From assembly GCA_946886325.1 (NCBI GenBank), contig CAMPIK010000135.1, forward strand, positions 1 through 6,483: a stretch of DNA of 6,483 nt. Direction: 5' to 3'. How positions within the stretch are numbered: position 1 is the first letter of the stretch; the number at the start of each line of letters is the position of its first letter. The notes below the pieces were generated by a model, which saw only the letters and a list, made by a program, of their open reading frames with translations, was not told where the DNA came from and ran no database searches. Below, piece after piece: positions 5,527 to 6,483 of this stretch. This DNA comes from an uncultured Shinella sp. Its GTDB lineage: Bacteria; Pseudomonadota; Alphaproteobacteria; Rhizobiales; Rhizobiaceae. The position numbers were made by a program, and so were the translations under genes.

Positions 5527-6099
5527 ATGAACGCCCATCTTCAGCCGACCGGCTCCGCCTACTTCATCGCCAAGGAAACAGAGAGCGCCGAAAGCCATAC
5601 GCTTTCCGTTCTCGTCGACAACGAACCGGGCGTGCTTGCGCGCGTCATCGGCCTCTTTTCCGGGCGCGGCTACAATATCGAGAGCCTGACGGTCTCGGAG
5701 ACCGAACATCAGGCGCATCTGTCGCGCATCACCATCGTCACGCGCGGCACGCCGCATGTGCTGGAGCAGATCAAGTCGCAGCTGGAGCGCATCGTTCCGG
5801 TGCACCGGGTCGTCGACCTGACCGTGCGGGCACGCGATCTCGGCCAGGAGCGGCCGCTGGAGCGCGAACTGGCGCTGGTCAAGGTTTCCGGCACCGGCGA
5901 TCACCGCGTCGAGGCGCTGCGCCTTGCCGACGCCTTCCGCGCCTCCGTCATCGACGCCAATACCGAGCACTTCGTCTTCGAGATCACCGGCAAGGTTTCG
6001 AAGATCGACCAGTTCATCGCCATCATGAAGCCGCTCGGCCTGATCGAGGTTTGCCGCACCGGCATTGCCGCCATGAACCGCGGCCCGCAGGGCATGTGA
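5527..6099 (+). CDS. ilvN: Acetolactate synthase small (regulatory) subunit
   Basis: This regulatory subunit activates the IlvB catalytic subunit and confers feedback inhibition by valine and related end products. At 190 aa it is longer than E. coli IlvH (163 aa), mainly through an N-terminal extension of about 21 residues. An ACT domain spans about residues 24-99 (SHTLSVLVDNEPGVLARVIG onward, with SGRGYNIESLTVSET). A C-terminal ALS small-subunit domain follows from about 105 to 180. Asn32, Gly35 and Asn50 align, with a constant offset of 21, to E. coli IlvH Asn11, Gly14 and Asn29, the residues linked to valine binding, so feedback control is probably retained. AGGAAA (5517-5522), 4-5 nt before ATG, supports the start. 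In most relatives it directly follows the large-subunit gene; here the vapBC-like pair separates them. It is also called ilvH in rhizobia. Confidence 0.97.
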   Translation: MNAHLQPTGSAYFIAKETESAESHTLSVLVDNEPGVLARVIGLFSGRGYNIESLTVSETEHQAHLSRITIVTRGTPHVLEQIKSQLERIVPVHRVVDLTVRARDLGQERPLERELALVKVSGTGDHRVEALRLADAFRASVIDANTEHFVFEITGKVSKIDQFIAIMKPLGLIEVCRTGIAAMNRGPQGM

Positions 6100-6483
6100 T
6101 GCGGCGCGGGCGGCGGATTGGCGCGGCGTTCATCGCCGCGTCCTGTCTTTTCGCCGCCCTGCCGGCGTGGCCGCAGGAGCCCGCGGCTGAAAAGCCGGCC
6201 GTGACCAGCGATTTCGATGCGATCGGATCGCGCGTCCGCGAAAGCACCGAGATCCAGTCGCGCTATGCGGTCTGCCCGGCGTCGATCGCCCGGAAGGCCC
6301 GGCCGCTGTGGCGTCCCTTCTGGCCGAGTGCCGAGTGGTCGCTGAAACAATGCGGCGAGGATGTCGATGCCTGCCAGAGCGACTGCCTGACGGCGCTGAA
6401 CGAGCATGCCTGCTTCGCGCTCGCGCGCACCTTCGAGGAAGCAAAGCCGGTCGTCTCGCCGCATATCGCGCAGATGCTTTTCG
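6099..6483 (+). CDS. Exported cysteine-containing protein of unknown function (3' end outside window)
   Basis: The reading frame begins with ATG 6099-6101, sharing one base with the ilvN stop codon (TGATG), and stays open to the right edge, giving 128 complete codons. The N-terminus has a Sec signal peptide pattern: basic MRRGRR, a hydrophobic stretch from about residue 7 to 24 (IGAAFIAASCLFAALPAW), then PQEPAAEKP, with cleavage probably near residues 23-26. Cys16 follows AAS, but the context is a poor lipobox. The mature part has Cys at YAVCPAS, LKQCGEDVDACQSDC and HACFALAR, consistent with disulphides in the periplasm. The stretch from DCLTALNEHACFALARTF onward, with regularly spaced Ala and Cys, faintly resembles Sel1-like/TPR-type repeats, but this is a guess from a fragment. 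Overlap with ilvN suggests translational coupling, not a role in amino acid synthesis. A GTG at 6096 is an alternative start. Confidence 0.72.
   Translation, partial: MRRGRRIGAAFIAASCLFAALPAWPQEPAAEKPAVTSDFDAIGSRVRESTEIQSRYAVCPASIARKARPLWRPFWPSAEWSLKQCGEDVDACQSDCLTALNEHACFALARTFEEAKPVVSPHIAQMLF

Overview
The window looks like chromosomal DNA of an alphaproteobacterium, most likely a member of the Hyphomicrobiales/Rhizobiaceae. The grounds are high GC content, strong GTC/GCC/ATC/CTG codon bias in the housekeeping genes, and the rhizobial flavour of the MiaA, IlvB and IlvN proteins. This is recognition by eye, not a database result.

Layout, left to right. The 3' two thirds of miaA (tRNA dimethylallyltransferase) runs off the left edge on the + strand. 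It ends tail-to-tail, with a 14-bp overlap, against a - strand gene for a HerA-type FtsK-like hexameric ATPase (704 aa, TTG start). A short divergent intergenic region follows (2668-2839). It carries a plausible sigma70-type promoter reading right, whose predicted start falls on or next to the AUG of a 19-codon leader peptide (MKNSSAIILVVGRRMGRVV). That peptide holds an Ile-Ile-Leu-Val-Val block and a terminal Val-Val. A clear intrinsic terminator lies between it and ilvB, so this is a classic-looking branched-chain amino acid attenuator.

The biosynthetic genes are ilvB (3016-4794) and ilvN (5527-6099), the large catalytic and small regulatory subunits of acetolactate synthase. They are not adjacent. 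Between them sits a complete AbrB/VapB-type antitoxin and PIN-domain VapC toxin pair (4845-5511) in the same orientation. The module appears to have its own promoter. Its -35 hexamer overlaps the ilvB stop codon, and its -10 hexamer lies in the loop between the arms of a perfect 8-bp inverted repeat, a natural place for autorepression. There is no terminator between vapC and ilvN (15-nt gap), so ilvN should be reached both by readthrough from the attenuated ilv promoter and by the toxin-antitoxin promoter. The window ends in the start of an exported cysteine-containing protein whose ATG overlaps the ilvN stop codon by one base.

The parts most worth a second look are the interruption of the acetolactate synthase operon by a toxin-antitoxin module, the nested promoter/operator at their junction, and the probably leaderless BCAA leader peptide. 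No tRNA, rRNA, CRISPR array, insertion sequence or attachment site was seen.
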